From Prorocentrum cordatum (Eukaryota > Sar > Dinophyceae > Prorocentrales > Prorocentraceae), in contig CAUYUJ010020251.1 of the NCBI GenBank assembly GCA_963575745.1, forward strand, positions 96,846 through 160,845: a DNA stretch of 64,000 nt, in the 5' to 3' direction. A program made the translations under genes and the position numbers. Under the pieces are notes generated by a model. The model was not told the DNA's origin, did no database searches, and saw only the letters and a list, made by a program, of their open reading frames with translations. Positions 22,917-33,474 of this stretch are shown here, in pieces (the first letter of the stretch is position 1; every line of letters begins with the position of its first letter).

Positions 22917-23085
22917 GGCAAACTAAACGGCAATGGAAACGGGAGACGATTAAAACAGGCAAGGGCAGATACAAAGCGGTGAGCTACCTTCCGAATCTGG
23001 TGCTCAAGCGGGTCTGCTCGTACCTCGCCGGTTCGGGTACGCAAAGCATACCCAAACCAGCCAAATAAAACAAAGCTAAGCTGAT

Positions 23086-23312
23086 GAGACCTTCTACTGA
23101 CCAGGTCTCAGTACATAGTTTCAAGAGTAGACAGTTACAGTGCAGGGGGTTCTGCTGACCACTCCGTTATGTAAGGCTAGTGAGAGAGCCTTCTGCTGAC
23201 CAGACTCCTGGTAACAAATTGCACAGCTGAGACCTTCTACGGACCAGATCTCAACATAGGGTTGCAGTGAGGAAAGGATGCTGCACCAGGAGGGCCCTCT
23301 ACTGACGGCCCC
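23086..23312. repeat. five short hairpins sharing the loop TTCTRCTGACCA
   Basis: Copies lie at 23086-23109, 23145-23165, 23184-23208, 23229-23252 and 23292-23312. Copy 1 is GAGACC, loop TTCTACTGACCA, GGTCTC. The others keep the loop with one or two changes, while stem sequences differ (for example GGGCC/GGCCC in copy 5). Spacing is about 40-60 bp. Confidence 0.75.
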
Positions 23313-23549
23313 CCCCCCCGCCCCATCTCAAAAACATGCGAGGCGGCAGTTTCTCCTGCTGGAGCACGCAGTCGCTGACTTGCACACTCAACTACCAGAC
23401 TATTGCCACCCCACCAACACATTTGATGGCGACAACCCTCTCGATGGCATGCTTGGCTCTTTTTGCGCTCTCGCTGGCCGTGTCGCAGTCGCGTAATTAC
23501 ATAGTGCGCGATGTGCGGGCCACTGAATCTTTCTCGCCCTGATGGGCTG

Positions 23550-24290
23550 CGTCGCATTCGCGAACGCAGTTCGCGATCTGCGCGTCCGTCGTTGCATTCG
23601 CGAACATGGTATGGGACATGCGACGCCGCATGGGTTTCCCAATAGCGTCGTCGTCGTCCCTGTTGAAGTCGCTGTGGCGGGAGCTCGGCGTCGTCTTCCG
23701 TTGCTGTCCCTCGCTCGACCTCACCGCGGGACGTTCGCGGGCGAGCTCCCCCTCCATGATGTCGAGGATGGGCTCTTCGCCGATGCTGCCCTTCGCGATG
23801 GCGGCCCTCATGTCGCGGGTGCCCCCGTCGCAGTATGTCGGATACCTGTTGCGTGCGTAGCTGGTCTGCCAGCCGCCGTGGGTAGCCTGCCATGCTAGTC
23901 TCTGATGGCGGCCGCGCATGGCCCATGGCCAAAGAGGGGGGGGCGGGCGCGCCGTCCGCGACCAGCTCGGCCGGCACAGCGTAGCCCCCTTCTTCCTTCA
24001 GCCTCCTGATCTCCTCTGCTGAAGCGGGCCCGCGCGCCGTCTCGTGGCGAGCCGGCATTTGCGCCTGTAGACCATCTGCTGCTCCGCGTGCTGCGAGCAA
24101 CTCCGATCCGAATGATGATCGACGCGCGAGCTTGAGCGATCGGCCCGCGGCGTCGAGCAAGCGGCAGGTCTGCCAACCAGTACCGCGGCACTTGCACGGG
24201 CGCATGTATGCGGCACCACGCATGCCGCATCCAATCTCCTCTTCGCGCTGGAACGAGCCGTCGCTGCGCGCGGAGACTCGAGCTGGCACG
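23550..24290 (-). pseudogene. copia-type RNase H domain, frameshifted
   Basis: This is the C-terminal RNase H of the copia-type polyprotein, which would remove RNA from the RNA:DNA hybrid. One minus frame has SDGSFQREEEIGCGMRGAAY, the first catalytic Asp region, then CRLLDAAGRSLKLARRSSF and SELLAARGAADGLQ with the expected Glu. A second frame (23919-23497) continues with CDGGTRDMRAAIAKGSIGEE, matching the TRDM...TKG block that ends copia RNase H domains; the usual D-x-x-T(K)G is altered. The domain therefore crosses at least one frameshift. It is directly downstream of the RT on the same strand, as expected. Confidence 0.75.
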
Positions 24291-25470
24291 TCCGCTTCAT
24301 CGCCAAGAGGGCGATGCGCGCCATGATCTTCTGCGCGGCCAGATCAACGGAATCGAGCTGCATCGAATGCCTGATGGGCAGCGCGTTCTTGGCCCGCTGC
24401 GCAGCGCGTCGGCGGCCGTTCTGGCGGGGGAGACAAAGAGGTCTGGTAGTGGACCTCTGGCCAGCTCGTCGGCCTTCGACTTGACTGGGCCGACGTGCCC
24501 GATCGGGGTCCGCGCGGCTATGTGTTCGTCCTGGTCGAGCGTCACTGCGCCATCGGCGCCGCGGCCCCAGTGGGCCCCTCAGTTGGTAAGTCGTCGTGCC
24601 CCACCTTCCCTTGCTGAAGACGCTCTCAATGTGGCCGGTGGGTCGGTCGGCGTGCTTCTGGCGCCCTGCGATCTGGAGATCGTCGACGCGCTTGGACAGC
24701 GCGGGCACTGAGTCCGAGCCGCCGGCGCCGCAAGTGCCGGGCGCCGCATGATTGACCTCGGGCACAGGGTCCCATAGCGTCGGCTTGGTGGCGCACTCGG
24801 GCGAGCGCGCGACCCTGAAGAGCTTCGCGGAGAAGCTCTCGGCGCGCCCTTGCAGCCCGCGCCCGGCACGATGCAGCGCAGGCATTCGGTCCGCTCATCA
24901 AAGACTCGTAGCCTAGGGCCCACCTGGGGATGGCAGCGCCGCCGGGCGGCAGGGTGAAGTGCACCTCTCGTGGTGCTTCGCCCTGCTGCTGCATCTCAAC
25001 ATAAGTCATGCCCTGCAGGAAAAGGGCGAGACGTTTACGGCGACGCGCGCCCAGTCTGGGCGCCAAACCGCCTCCGCGGACATAATGCGCTGGGGCGGCC
25101 GTTTCGCCGCGCAGGCGAACGTCTCCGGGGCTCTGGCGCCCGTGTCGCGGATGCCTCTCCGCGCCGCGCGGCGCCGGAGTGCCCCGGCTGTTCTGCCGCT
25201 GGGCCCCTTCCGGCGCTTCCACTTTAACGCGCGTCTGGAGCCCGCGGCGTTCCGAGCGCCATTGAGAGGCAGTCGTTCGAAACATTTGAATATGACCCAG
25301 ATCGTGGGCTCCTCGAGGATGGCGGCGGCCACCTCCTTGAACGGCCTCGATGCCTCCTCTATAGACTGGACGCCGGCGCTGCTCTTGACTGCCGCGGCCC
25401 CGACAGCGGCGCGCAGCTACAGCGCGGGTTCGGCGGGCGCGCCGGCAAACTAATTCTCCTCGTGGCAAAA
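24250..25470 (-). pseudogene. copia-type reverse transcriptase domain, frameshifted
   Basis: Read on the minus strand across several frames. The blocks are: AAAILEEPTIWVIFKCF with a following SRRALKWKR (25330-25200); ALFLQGMTYVEMQQQGEAP and REVHFTLPPGGAA (25050-24940); ECLRCIVPGAGCKGAPRA (24890-24830); FSAKLFRVARSPEC (24830-24790); and ALSKRVDDLQIAGR with the catalytic VDD (about 24680-24691). This order is the Ty1/copia RT order (KARLV-like, F-KGMT, PGxGCxDAPRAF, HVDDxK). The D of the CKDAPRAF box is replaced by G. Frame changes between blocks show the copy is inactive. The family call is confident, from remembered dinoflagellate copia proteins. Confidence 0.85.
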
Positions 25471-25479
25471 CCGGATTGC

Positions 25480-26170
25480 CTCTCGCACTCTGGGGTGCAG
25501 GCGCAACTCCACGTGTTATCCTCCTTCATCCTCCTCCTCCTCCTCCTCTAGCTTGGCGCTGTCGTGTGATGAGGGGGCGCCGCGCAGGTAGTAGCGGCGC
25601 TGCGCGTGGATGCGCTGGCACCAGTGCTGCGTCTCCACGTGCTGGGGCCGCCCGCGTGGCCAGCGGCCCATGATGGCGGTCGCGTGCGCCGGATCCTCGG
25701 CGCTCTCGACATCCTGCCAAGCTGCCGACATCACCAGTTGGACGGGGCCGAGGAAGTAGCTGTCGGCCTCTTCTGGTGTCGCCGACAGGGCCGATGGTCA
25801 ACCGCCCTCGGTGACGCTGGCGGCGTCCTCGGGGACGTCGGCAACGCAGTCATCAACCGTTCCGTCCTGGCCCTGCCCGGCGTCGGCTGCCAGTGGCCGT
25901 TCGACACCCGAGACAAACTGGGCGATGCGAGCGCCCCCCCGCTACTCGCCGACGCGGCTGCGGGCGTCGGACTTGACGCCGCCCAAGTGAAACTGGCGAG
26001 CGTCGCCTGGAATTCGAGGGGGCCACCAGGCGACCGAGCTGCGGGGGCCGCCTGGCTAGTCGCCCGCAGTTTTCTGGCCGCGCGCAAGACGCGCGGCGCA
26101 AGCGCCCAGTAGTTGAAAGAGCACGCGGGACAAATTGCGCAGAGCGTCGAGGACATCAGGGCGTTGCCGA
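25480..26170 (-). pseudogene. copia polyprotein linker between integrase and RT, degraded
   Basis: Minus frames here are Ala/Arg/Pro-rich and change phase repeatedly. They lie between the integrase C-terminus and the RT, where these polyproteins carry a long variable linker. No motif recognised; the call rests on position. Confidence 0.45.
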
Positions 26171-26172
26171 GC

Positions 26173-27060
26173 CTACTCGGTCAGCTGCTTGCCCTTCTCG
26201 CCCTCCCAATGGCCGAAAGTCCTGACTCCTGAGCCTGGCGCGACGTGCTCCACGAAGTCCTCTGCGCGATCCCGGGCCAGGCCTGTTCGCGGCATGCCGG
26301 TGCCCACATCGTAGAAGACGGCGCCAATGAAGGTCCGTGCGTCCTGCGCTCTGCAGACCATCTCGGCCTTGCGGCACTTGACCGTAGCCTTGCCTCTGGC
26401 CGGGTCCACAGACAGGGCAGTGCCGGGACCTGCCCAGCCTGACGCGTCCTTTCTGATGGAATGCCTGTGAATCCCCACCTGGTTACCCACGTTGAAGCGC
26501 CCCCTCTGGTCCCTCTGGTGTCGGTGGCGCGTGTCTGAAGGTCGCGGCTAACGCGGGCGACCGAAGTAGCCTCGATCATGCACTGCAGGGCAATGCGGCG
26601 GATTCGCCACTGCAGCCGGCTGGGCTGCACCTCGCCGCTGTCCGCAAGGCCGCCGCCAGCGACGTAGTCGCCGGGTGCCTCGCCCTCCTCGACATCTTCG
26701 ACTTGCGGCAGCATGGAGGGATGCCTGCTGAAGACGTTGCACGGCGTAGCGCTGCCCACGTGGGCGAGGCTGTTGCCCGCGAAGGTGGCGTGATCCAGCA
26801 TGGAATCGAAGTTGGCGGTAATGCCTTCGCGCTCCAGCTGCTCCTCGGCGGTGTGTAGTGCGCGTCGTAGTATTGCGCCGCGTCGCCTCATGAAACGACC
26901 GTGCTGGCGCGGCGCACGGATGTCCACCTGGGCCCCCCCCCTTAATCTCCCCTACTAAGTTCTTGGAAGTCATTCCGCCTTCGCCGTGCACTATGAAGGT
27001 CTACATTGATCCAACTAGCGCGATCCATGGCCTGTCAACAGCTGCCAGCAACCGTGAGTC
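26173..27060 (-). pseudogene. copia-type integrase, C-terminal half
   Basis: This part would join element cDNA to the chromosome. On the minus strand: VHGEGGMTSKNLVGEI near 27000, where the family usually has D-GEGGxTS (here H replaces the Asp). Then VRAPRQHxRFIERRG-like sequence read as MDIRAPRQHGRFMRRRGAIL at 26927, where the catalytic Glu position appears to be Arg. A helical block follows (LDHATFAGNSLAHVGSATPC, FSRHPSMLP). After a frame change near 26490 comes the C-terminal beta domain (KDASGWAGPGTAL, VDPARGKATVKCR, VCRAQDARTFIG). Two of the expected acidic residues look lost and at least one frameshift exists, so it is inactive. Confidence 0.8.
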
Positions 27061-27149
27061 GCACGTGTCCGTGATCCCCTGGCTGTTGTGGCATCTTGAG
27101 GCCTGGCCCGGCAGATCAAGCGCAGTAACCCGAGGAAGCATTTAAGTAC

Positions 27150-28880
27150 CCCCGTGGCGATATCTTAGCACCGCATTTTTATTCGATATTCCGAGGGGCC
27201 GAAATAACCGAACGATAGGTTTAGCACCCGGACACAAAACAAATTCGCGGAGGCCTGGCCCCTGGGAGCCTGCTTAGACGCCTGCTCAGGAGCCTGCTCA
27301 GAGGCCTGCGCCTGCTTCTGCTTAGGAACCTGCTCAAAGGTCTGCTTCGGAGGTCTGAGAGGCCTGCTTCGGGACCTCTCTGAGAGACCTGCTGAGGACC
27401 CTTCCCAAAGAAGCTTTCCCTGCTCCTGCTTCTCCTCCTTTTCCTGCTCATGTCTCTTGTCTTGCTCCTCCTTCTCCTCTCCTCCTCCTCCTCCTCCTCC
27501 TCCTCCGTCTCCTCCCCCTCCTCCTCCTCTCCTCCTCTCCTCCTCCTCCTCCTCCTTCTCCTCCTCCTCCTCCTCCTTCTCCCCCCCCTCCTCCCCCTCC
27601 TCCTCCCCCTCCTCCAGTTCTCTCCTCTGATCAGCTGGCCTCTTGGAAGAGACTTCTCATTCAAAACCCTTCTAGAAATTGATTTTCATCGGCCGTCCTA
27701 AGGGGATTCCACGAGAGAGCATCCCGCCCCCCACCGCACCGTGGCGTTATCTTAGCACCCGGCCACGCGAAAAAAAAACACTCCAGTTCTATTCCTGCGG
27801 GTGTCCTAGGGATTCCTAAGGATTTATCTAAGACTCTGAAGGATTCCCTTACGATTCCTGCGCCTTCCTAAAGCTTTCTGTGGATTCCTCCGAATTCTAG
27901 AAGACTCCTTTAAATTCCTAAGGGCTCGTCACAAATTCCAAGGGATTCCTCGTGAATGTTAGGATTCCTAAGGATTCCTACAGGGTCCTCAGGATTCCTG
28001 AGGATTCCTAGAGATTCCTAAACATTCGTTCTCCTCCTTCTCTTCCTCCTCATCCTCCTCCTCCTCCTCCATCTCCTCCTCTCCTTCCAGCGCTTCAGAC
28101 TTGTGAGCGACGCTTCCATCTCATCAAGAATCCAATCTGACCTGGGCAAGACACAGGACAATCTGCCGACGATCCGTTCTGAATCAACTGGAAAGGCTGA
28201 GAAACCTGGGAAAGCTGAGAAACCTGGGGGAGCTGAGAAACCTGGGAAAGCTGAGAAAACTGAGACAACTGAGAAGCTTTCCCTGCTCCTGCTTCTCCTC
28301 CTTTTCCTGTTCATGTTCCTTGTCTTCCTCCTCATCCTCCTCCTCCTCCTCCTTCTCCTCCTCCTCCTCCTCCTCTCCTCCTCCTCCTCCTCCTCCTCCT
28401 CCTTTTCTCTCTTCTGATCTGCTGGCCTCTTGGAAGGGACTTCTCATTCAAAACCCTTCTAGATTGATTTTCATCGGCCGTCCTAGGGGGAGGTCCACGA
28501 AACGGTATTCCGCCCCCCCCCCCCCGCGCCGCGGCGTTATCATAGCACCCGGCCACGCGACAAAAAACAATCCAGGTCTATTCCTGCGGGTGTCCTAGGG
28601 ATTCCTAAGGATTTATCTAGGATTCTTAAGGATTCCCTTACGATTCCTGCGCATTCCTAAGACTTTCTGTGGATTCCTCAGAATTCCAGGAGACTCCTTT
28701 AAATTCTCGAGGGCTCGTCAAAAACTCCAAGGGGGGAGAAGGGCTCCTTAAGGGCTCCTTAAATTCCAGGGCTACTTAAGGGGTCCTCAGGAGAAGGCCC
28801 AGAGGGGAAACCCCAGGCGACTTGGGCCCCGACAGGCCTTGGGCCCCGAGGGAAGGGGGGGGGCGCGGGAGGATGCTTGG
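27150..28880. repeat. microsatellite block with a roughly 0.8-kb duplication splitting the copia element
   Basis: A unit starting GAAGCTTTCCCTGCTCCTGC occurs at 27410 and 28270. Each is followed by a (CTC/CCT)n tract, then CTTGGAAGRGACTTCTCATT (27642 and 28429), TTTTCATCGGCCGTCCTA, TTAGCACCCGGCCACGCG, and AGGATTCCT-type repeats (27790-28020 and 28590-28740). The tracts differ in length. A short related relic (TATCTTAGCACC) is near 27160. No gene inside. Confidence 0.85.
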
Positions 28881-28899
28881 GCCTGGTGCCAGGTTTCCA

Positions 28900-29300
28900 G
28901 GGTGCGATTATCGCCGGAAGGGTCTTAAATGCTTCCTGCGGTTATCATGCGATCCTTGTAGTGAAGCATGTAGCATTCGACGTGCTGGTTGCATCGCGCC
29001 GAAATGCGTAGTGTGGGATGGCCTGGCGCGCCAATGGAAGCCGCGTGCGACTTTCCAGACAGTTGCCGGCAACTGTGGGGATGAGGTCGAGGATGGGCTG
29101 CGGCGTATTGGCTGCGCGCAGTGCTCGAGCCATTTCCACATTAGCGGCGTGCCGCCATCGGAGATGTAACTTGCGTGGCCCTCGCATTCGTGCCTCGTCA
29201 GAGTCGTCGCGTAGTGCTCGTAATGACGTGGCGATGTCAAAGAAAATCCATCATGCAAGCGTTGGGGTGCCTGCAGCAACGTCGGCATCTCGTGGCGCTG
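28900..29300 (-). pseudogene. copia pre-integrase region
   Basis: A minus frame (29187-28945) reads EMARALRAANTPQPILDLIP followed by ESRTRLPLARQAIPHYAFRR, matching the segment before the integrase core in dinoflagellate copia polyproteins. The Cys pair of the usual zinc site (C-x2-C before the ESR/SRP block) is incomplete. Another frame continues to 28908. Downstream, the microsatellite block replaces the first part of the integrase core. Confidence 0.6.
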
Positions 29301-29640
29301 CCCGTCTCGGTGCCGCGTTAGTTACTGGACTGGCCCGTAATAGTGCTGCCTCGTCTGTTGCTCCGAGGTTGGCTCGTCCAGGTAGATGTTCCCGCTAATC
29401 GCTGGTGCTCGTGGATGTTGGCCGGTGCGTGGGCGCGGCCGTGCGTGAGGATCCGCGAGCATGCGCTTGCTGTGCTCGTGGGCGCGCCATTCTCCTCGCG
29501 GCAGCATGGGCACTCCCAGTATGTGAGGGCGCTGTGAGGATGCCAGCAGGCACCCGGATCTCGTGAGTGCATGGGCTAAGCTGCTCGCATGTTGCGCCGG
29601 CACACCTTGCGCGTGTAGCGTGCGCGCTCAGCTTCACAGG
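29300..29640 (-). pseudogene. copia polyprotein, unrecognised linker
   Basis: Frames on minus continue the polyprotein (LTRSGCLLASSQRPHILGV in one frame) but show no named domain. Inferred from position between recognised parts. Confidence 0.4.
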
Positions 29641-30440
29641 CACTCCGGATTTCGCCCTCTCTGGCCCCTGGTGCCACTGCTGGAAAGGCTGCCGCATCGA
29701 CATCGCATTCGTGGACATTGTTCGCGAGTAGGTCCACGATGCCCTGGCAAAGCTGCTGGGCCATCTTCCATAGCCAGACTTGGGCGTCGAAGCTGTCGTG
29801 GCCCTCGACGCGCGCGTGGGCACGCTAGTTGGTGCTGGAGGTTCACGAACCGCTTTTCCGTTGGATGCCCGCTTGACGATCTGGCGGCCCAAGTCGGCAT
29901 TGGTCGAAGATGACCTCGTGCGCGCCCAGTGACACCATCGCCTCTGGCCACGCCGGCTCGCTGCGCAGCCGCGATGGGCCGGGCTGCCCATTGATGAAGT
30001 TGCCGCCGAGCTGCTGCTGTAGCAGAGCTACGTGGCCGCAGAATCGGCCATGTGGGGCCGCGCCCTCGTGGGGGCTCAGCCAGGTGCTGAAGTTGCGCTG
30101 GTAATGAAACGTAGCCCAGCGACCGAATGGCCGGCAAGTGCGGATCATGATGGCCACTGGGGGGCGACTTTACGGGATGCATCTTTTCCACGGCCATCTG
30201 CTGGCTCGCGTCGTTAAGGTCGCAGCCAGTCCACACATAAAAATTGGCACCCGCCCTGAAGTGGCGGCGGACAGCTAGTTGGCTGGCCCCCGCCTCCCCG
30301 CAGCAAATCTCCATGGTGTCGATGCCGTTGTCGATAGAGGTGAGGTAGCTGAGGAGGTGGTGGACGTCGTCGAACTTGGCGGGCTGTGATGGGAGGCGCG
30401 TGATGCTTCTGCCCTTGGCCGCGGTTGGAATGCCAAGCGT
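29640..30440 (-). pseudogene. methyltransferase-like domain of the copia polyprotein
   Basis: The minus frame has IDTMEICCGEAGASQLAVRR then HFRAGANFYVWTGCDLND (about 30330-30200), which looks like a SAM-binding loop (E-x-C-x-G-E-x-G) followed by an acidic D in a second strand. A second frame (30157-29843) gives TCRPFGRWATFHY where relatives carry PPCTPFG. It continues with HGRFCGHVALLQ, then NFINGQP in the place of an ENP/NEQP box, and VIFDQCRLG. A third frame ends with MAQQLCQGIVDLL (29764). The order (glycine-rich loop, PPC, ENx) is that of C5-cytosine methyltransferases. Dinoflagellate retrotransposons are known to have captured such enzymes. Whether this block is one of them is my inference. 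PC and E are degraded here, and the frame is broken. Confidence 0.55.
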
Positions 30441-30599
30441 TCGGGCGCCCGCCAGATGGCGCTCTGAGGCCGGGGCCGATGAGCCGTGGAACCACCGCGT
30501 CGGCAAGCCTCAGGTGAGGCTTCCGCGGAGGCCATCGTCGTCGCACTCGTCGGCGCGTCTCGGCCCGCGAATAGCTGGGGGGCCAAGAAAATGCGGGGG

Positions 30600-31404
30600 C
30601 CAGGCCCGCAACGTCCGTGCCGCAATCGTCGCGCTGGTCCTCAACGACCCGCTTGCGTGCTTCGCGCGCGTGGCCCTCCTTTATCTTTGCTTCCTGGCGC
30701 ATTCGCTCTTCTGCGGGGTAGGTGCCCGCAACGCAGTTGCCGAACACCTGGCGCGGTTGCTCGCCCGTAGACAAAGTCGGGCTTGAGTAGTACTTCCGTG
30801 GCTGATCGTGCTTGTGGTTCTGAGTGTCTTGCCGGGCGTTCTGGTCCTGGGCGTGCTGCTCGGCGTCGTGCTTGCCATTCGCCATCGGACAGGAAGTAGC
30901 GTTCGGGTCTGGTGCTGAAGTTGCTGCTGCGCATCGCCGAGGGCGCGCCTTCCGAGGTGCGCCGCTGGCCGTTGAAGTGCAAAGGCAGTAGGTAAGGGAC
31001 AAGACGCATCGTGTCCCGGCACATCAAGCCCAGATAGGCATGCCTGTTTGTTGTCGTCCAGTCGTCGCGGTGGCCCTCCAACGCAACGCCGCAGCCTGCT
31101 CCAGTGAGCGGCGTAAAGGATATTCCGCTGCGCTTGGCCTCTGGAATCAGAGGCCTGTGGCAAGCTCGGTGCTTGCTGTAGTATGGCGCGCTGGTGTCGG
31201 TGAATTGCTTTATGTGGGGCATCGCCGCTGAGGTCCGTGAAATCCGAAAATCACGATCTTGGTGCCGGAGTCCTTGAACAGGGCGCACCAGCTGGGAAGG
31301 GAGCCGAGACTGCATTGCACTACCATGTGCTGGGGAACGCGTTGTCGGACAAAGACTCGAGTGCCCTCGCGTAGGACGTACTTCGCATGACGTCGTAGCG
31401 GCAC
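30600..31404 (-). pseudogene. upstream part of copia polyprotein, possible protease-like region
   Basis: Minus frames 31404-31210 (SLPSWCALFKDSGTKIVIFG) and 31315-30641 (HAYLGLMCRDTMRLVPYLLP then LHFNG) resemble the region before the methyltransferase-like block in related polyproteins, where an aspartic-protease-like fold is expected. No clear D-T/S-G active site is visible. Gln/Lys/Arg-rich sequence (30880-30600) follows. Weak, position-based call. No gag and no long terminal repeats were found around the element. Confidence 0.4.
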
Positions 31405-31664
31405 GCGGGACGGCCTAGCACTGCTGCCCGAGCGTGCCCGGGCAGGTCGGCTGGCCCAGGCGCGCGGGCTGCCCCTTCTTCATCCTAGGTGGGGTCTTCG
31501 GCAACATAGTTGCCGACAGACTCTGAGGATGCTGTGCTCTTCCAGGGAAGGCGTTTTTGATGTTGGAAAATGCACTGCGTAATCTCTCATGGCGGGGTCT
31601 TGACTGAGGAACGTCATGCCAGTGTGTGAAGCCTAAAGGCAGAGAGCGCGCCGCTGGATCCCCC

Positions 31665-31885
31665 AAAGGGGGGGGGGGGGGGTCGCCCCCCCCCCCCCCC
31701 CTTGCCCGAGCCGTCGTCGGCGCCCCCCCTTCCCCCCCTTGCCCGAGCCGTCGTCGGCGACCCCCCCCCCCCCCCCTTGCCCGAGCCGTCCGTCGGCGAA
31801 CCCCCCCCCCCCTTCTTTCCCGAACCGTCGTCGGCGACCCCCCCCCCCCCCCCCCCTCCCCTCCCCCTTTCCCCGGCTCGCGCCC
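31665..31885. repeat. C-run minisatellite, about 39-bp period
   Basis: CTTGCCCGAGCCGTCGTCGG occurs near 31700, 31738, 31779 and (changed) 31817, separated by C runs of 7-17 nt. Preceded by runs of 14 G and 14 C at 31668-31700. Confidence 0.85.
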
Positions 31886-31895
31886 CGGCTCCGGA

Positions 31896-31989
31896 ACCCC
31901 ACCCTAAACCCTAAACCCTAACCCTAACCTAAACCCTAACCTCAACCCCAACCCTGACCCTAAACCCTAAACCCTAGCCCTAAACTCTA

Positions 31990-32022
<33 letters not shown>

Positions 32023-32432
32023 ACCCTAACCCCCAAAACCCTACACCCTAAACCCTGACCCTAAACCCTAACCCTAACCCTAACCCCTACACCCTAATCC
32101 TTAACCCTAACCCTAAACTCTAGCCCTAACCCTAACCCTAAACCTTAACCGTAACCCTAAACCTCATGACCTAACCCTAAACCCTAACCCTAACCCTAAA
32201 CCCTCAACCCTAAACCTTACCCTAAACCCGAACCCGAACCCTAACCCTAAACCCTCACCCTCGCCCTAACCCTAAACCTTAACCCTCAACACAAACCATA
32301 CCCCTAACCCTTAACCCTAACCCTAACCCTAACCCCTAAACCCTAACCCTAAACCCTAACCCTAACCCGAACCCTAAACCATAACCCTTAACCCTAACCG
32401 TAACCCTAAACCCTAGCCCTAGCCCTAACCTT
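31896..32432. repeat. telomere-like CCCTAAA array, degenerate, about 540 bp
   Basis: Long run of CCCTAAA with CCCTAA and CCTAAA variants. TTTAGGG is the telomere repeat reported for dinoflagellates. Sequence continues on both sides, so it is interstitial here. Confidence 0.9.
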
Positions 32433-33474
32433 AAATCTCTAATCTCTATTATTAATAAACCCTAAATCCTTCAAAACCGGCCCTATGTAAACCCGCCTTT
32501 ATCCCTTGCAAAAAAATATCATTTCCTGATCATGCGCTCTGAAAGCGATGTTTTTTTACAATGGATCGTGACCGGGTCTATCCGCGAACCGGGCTGATCC
32601 CTCTCAAAAAAACAATATATATCCTGATCATGCGCATCGAATTTATCAGAAAACCATATTTTTTACAATACATTCTGCCCAACCCCGTTCGCGGGCGTGG
32701 AAGTGTACCGGAGTTTTGTGTTGCAAAAAAATACTATAACCTTAACATCCTGCTCTTGCAAGATGTGTGCGTGATACTATTCTATTGCAAAAAATACGAC
32801 AAAGTGCGCAAGCGCGCGTCGGCCGCGCGATCATGGCCAACTCCTTTGGACATTTCAATGTTTTTCAGCACTGGTGTTATGCGACAGCCACGCTAGAGGC
32901 TGCGGTTATCCAGATGTTGTGGAACTCGCCTTTGTGCTAATCTATGTTATGCTGGCATAGGATACGAAAGGCTTTGCATAGCAAAGCACGTTGAGGTCGG
33001 GCGAACCCTAGAGTGCGCCCGACCCGACCCGACCCGCTTGTTAGGGTTCACGCGTGTCAAGTGTACACGCACCATACTTTAATGTCCCGCCCGCCCGACC
33101 CGACCCGCCCTTCAGGGTCCGACCCGACCCGACCCGCCCGTTAGAGTCCGCCCGCCCGACTGCTTCGCTTTGCTATGCTCTGCTATGCTACACTATAGGT
33201 TTCCCACTTCGTGGGGAACCTATGCTTTGCCATGCTCTGCTATGTGGTGCTATGCTACGCAATGCCATGCTACACTATATGTGTTTTGGGGGAACCTATG
33301 CTTTGCCATGCTTTGCTAAGCAATGCTATACCATGCTATGCTATGCTACAGCCACGCTATGACATGATAGAAGATATGATCTTTATGGGGGGGTGGAGAT
33401 GCGGGGGGGAATGATGGCGACCGCAGGTGGGTTCCGTTGAAGGTTGTAATCGTGGCCTTGCCCTGTTAGACCCT
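32433..33474. repeat. subtelomere-like module 1
   Basis: Starts AAATCTCTAATCTCTATTAT, then CTTCAAAACCGG, AT-rich TCCTGATCATGCG segments, a CCCGACCCGACCCG block (33000-33160), stem-loop satellite units in TATGCT orientation (33180-33360), and an end block (TCTTTATGGGGGGGTGGAGA...GCAGGTGGG, 33379-33440). No gene seen. Confidence 0.8.

Noticed and set aside
23081-23110. Hammerhead-ribozyme-like CTGATGAG followed by a stem
   Set aside because: The stem II-like hairpin is present, but the required GAAA segment and the flanking helices are missing, so it cannot fold as a hammerhead.
27221-28447. Ser/Leu or Glu/Arg-rich ORFs
   Set aside because: Translations of CTC/GAG microsatellites within the repeat block.
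22500-31700. Long terminal repeats of the copia element
   Set aside because: No direct repeat flanks the coding blocks. The duplicated unit at 27.4 and 28.3 kb lies inside the element, not around it.
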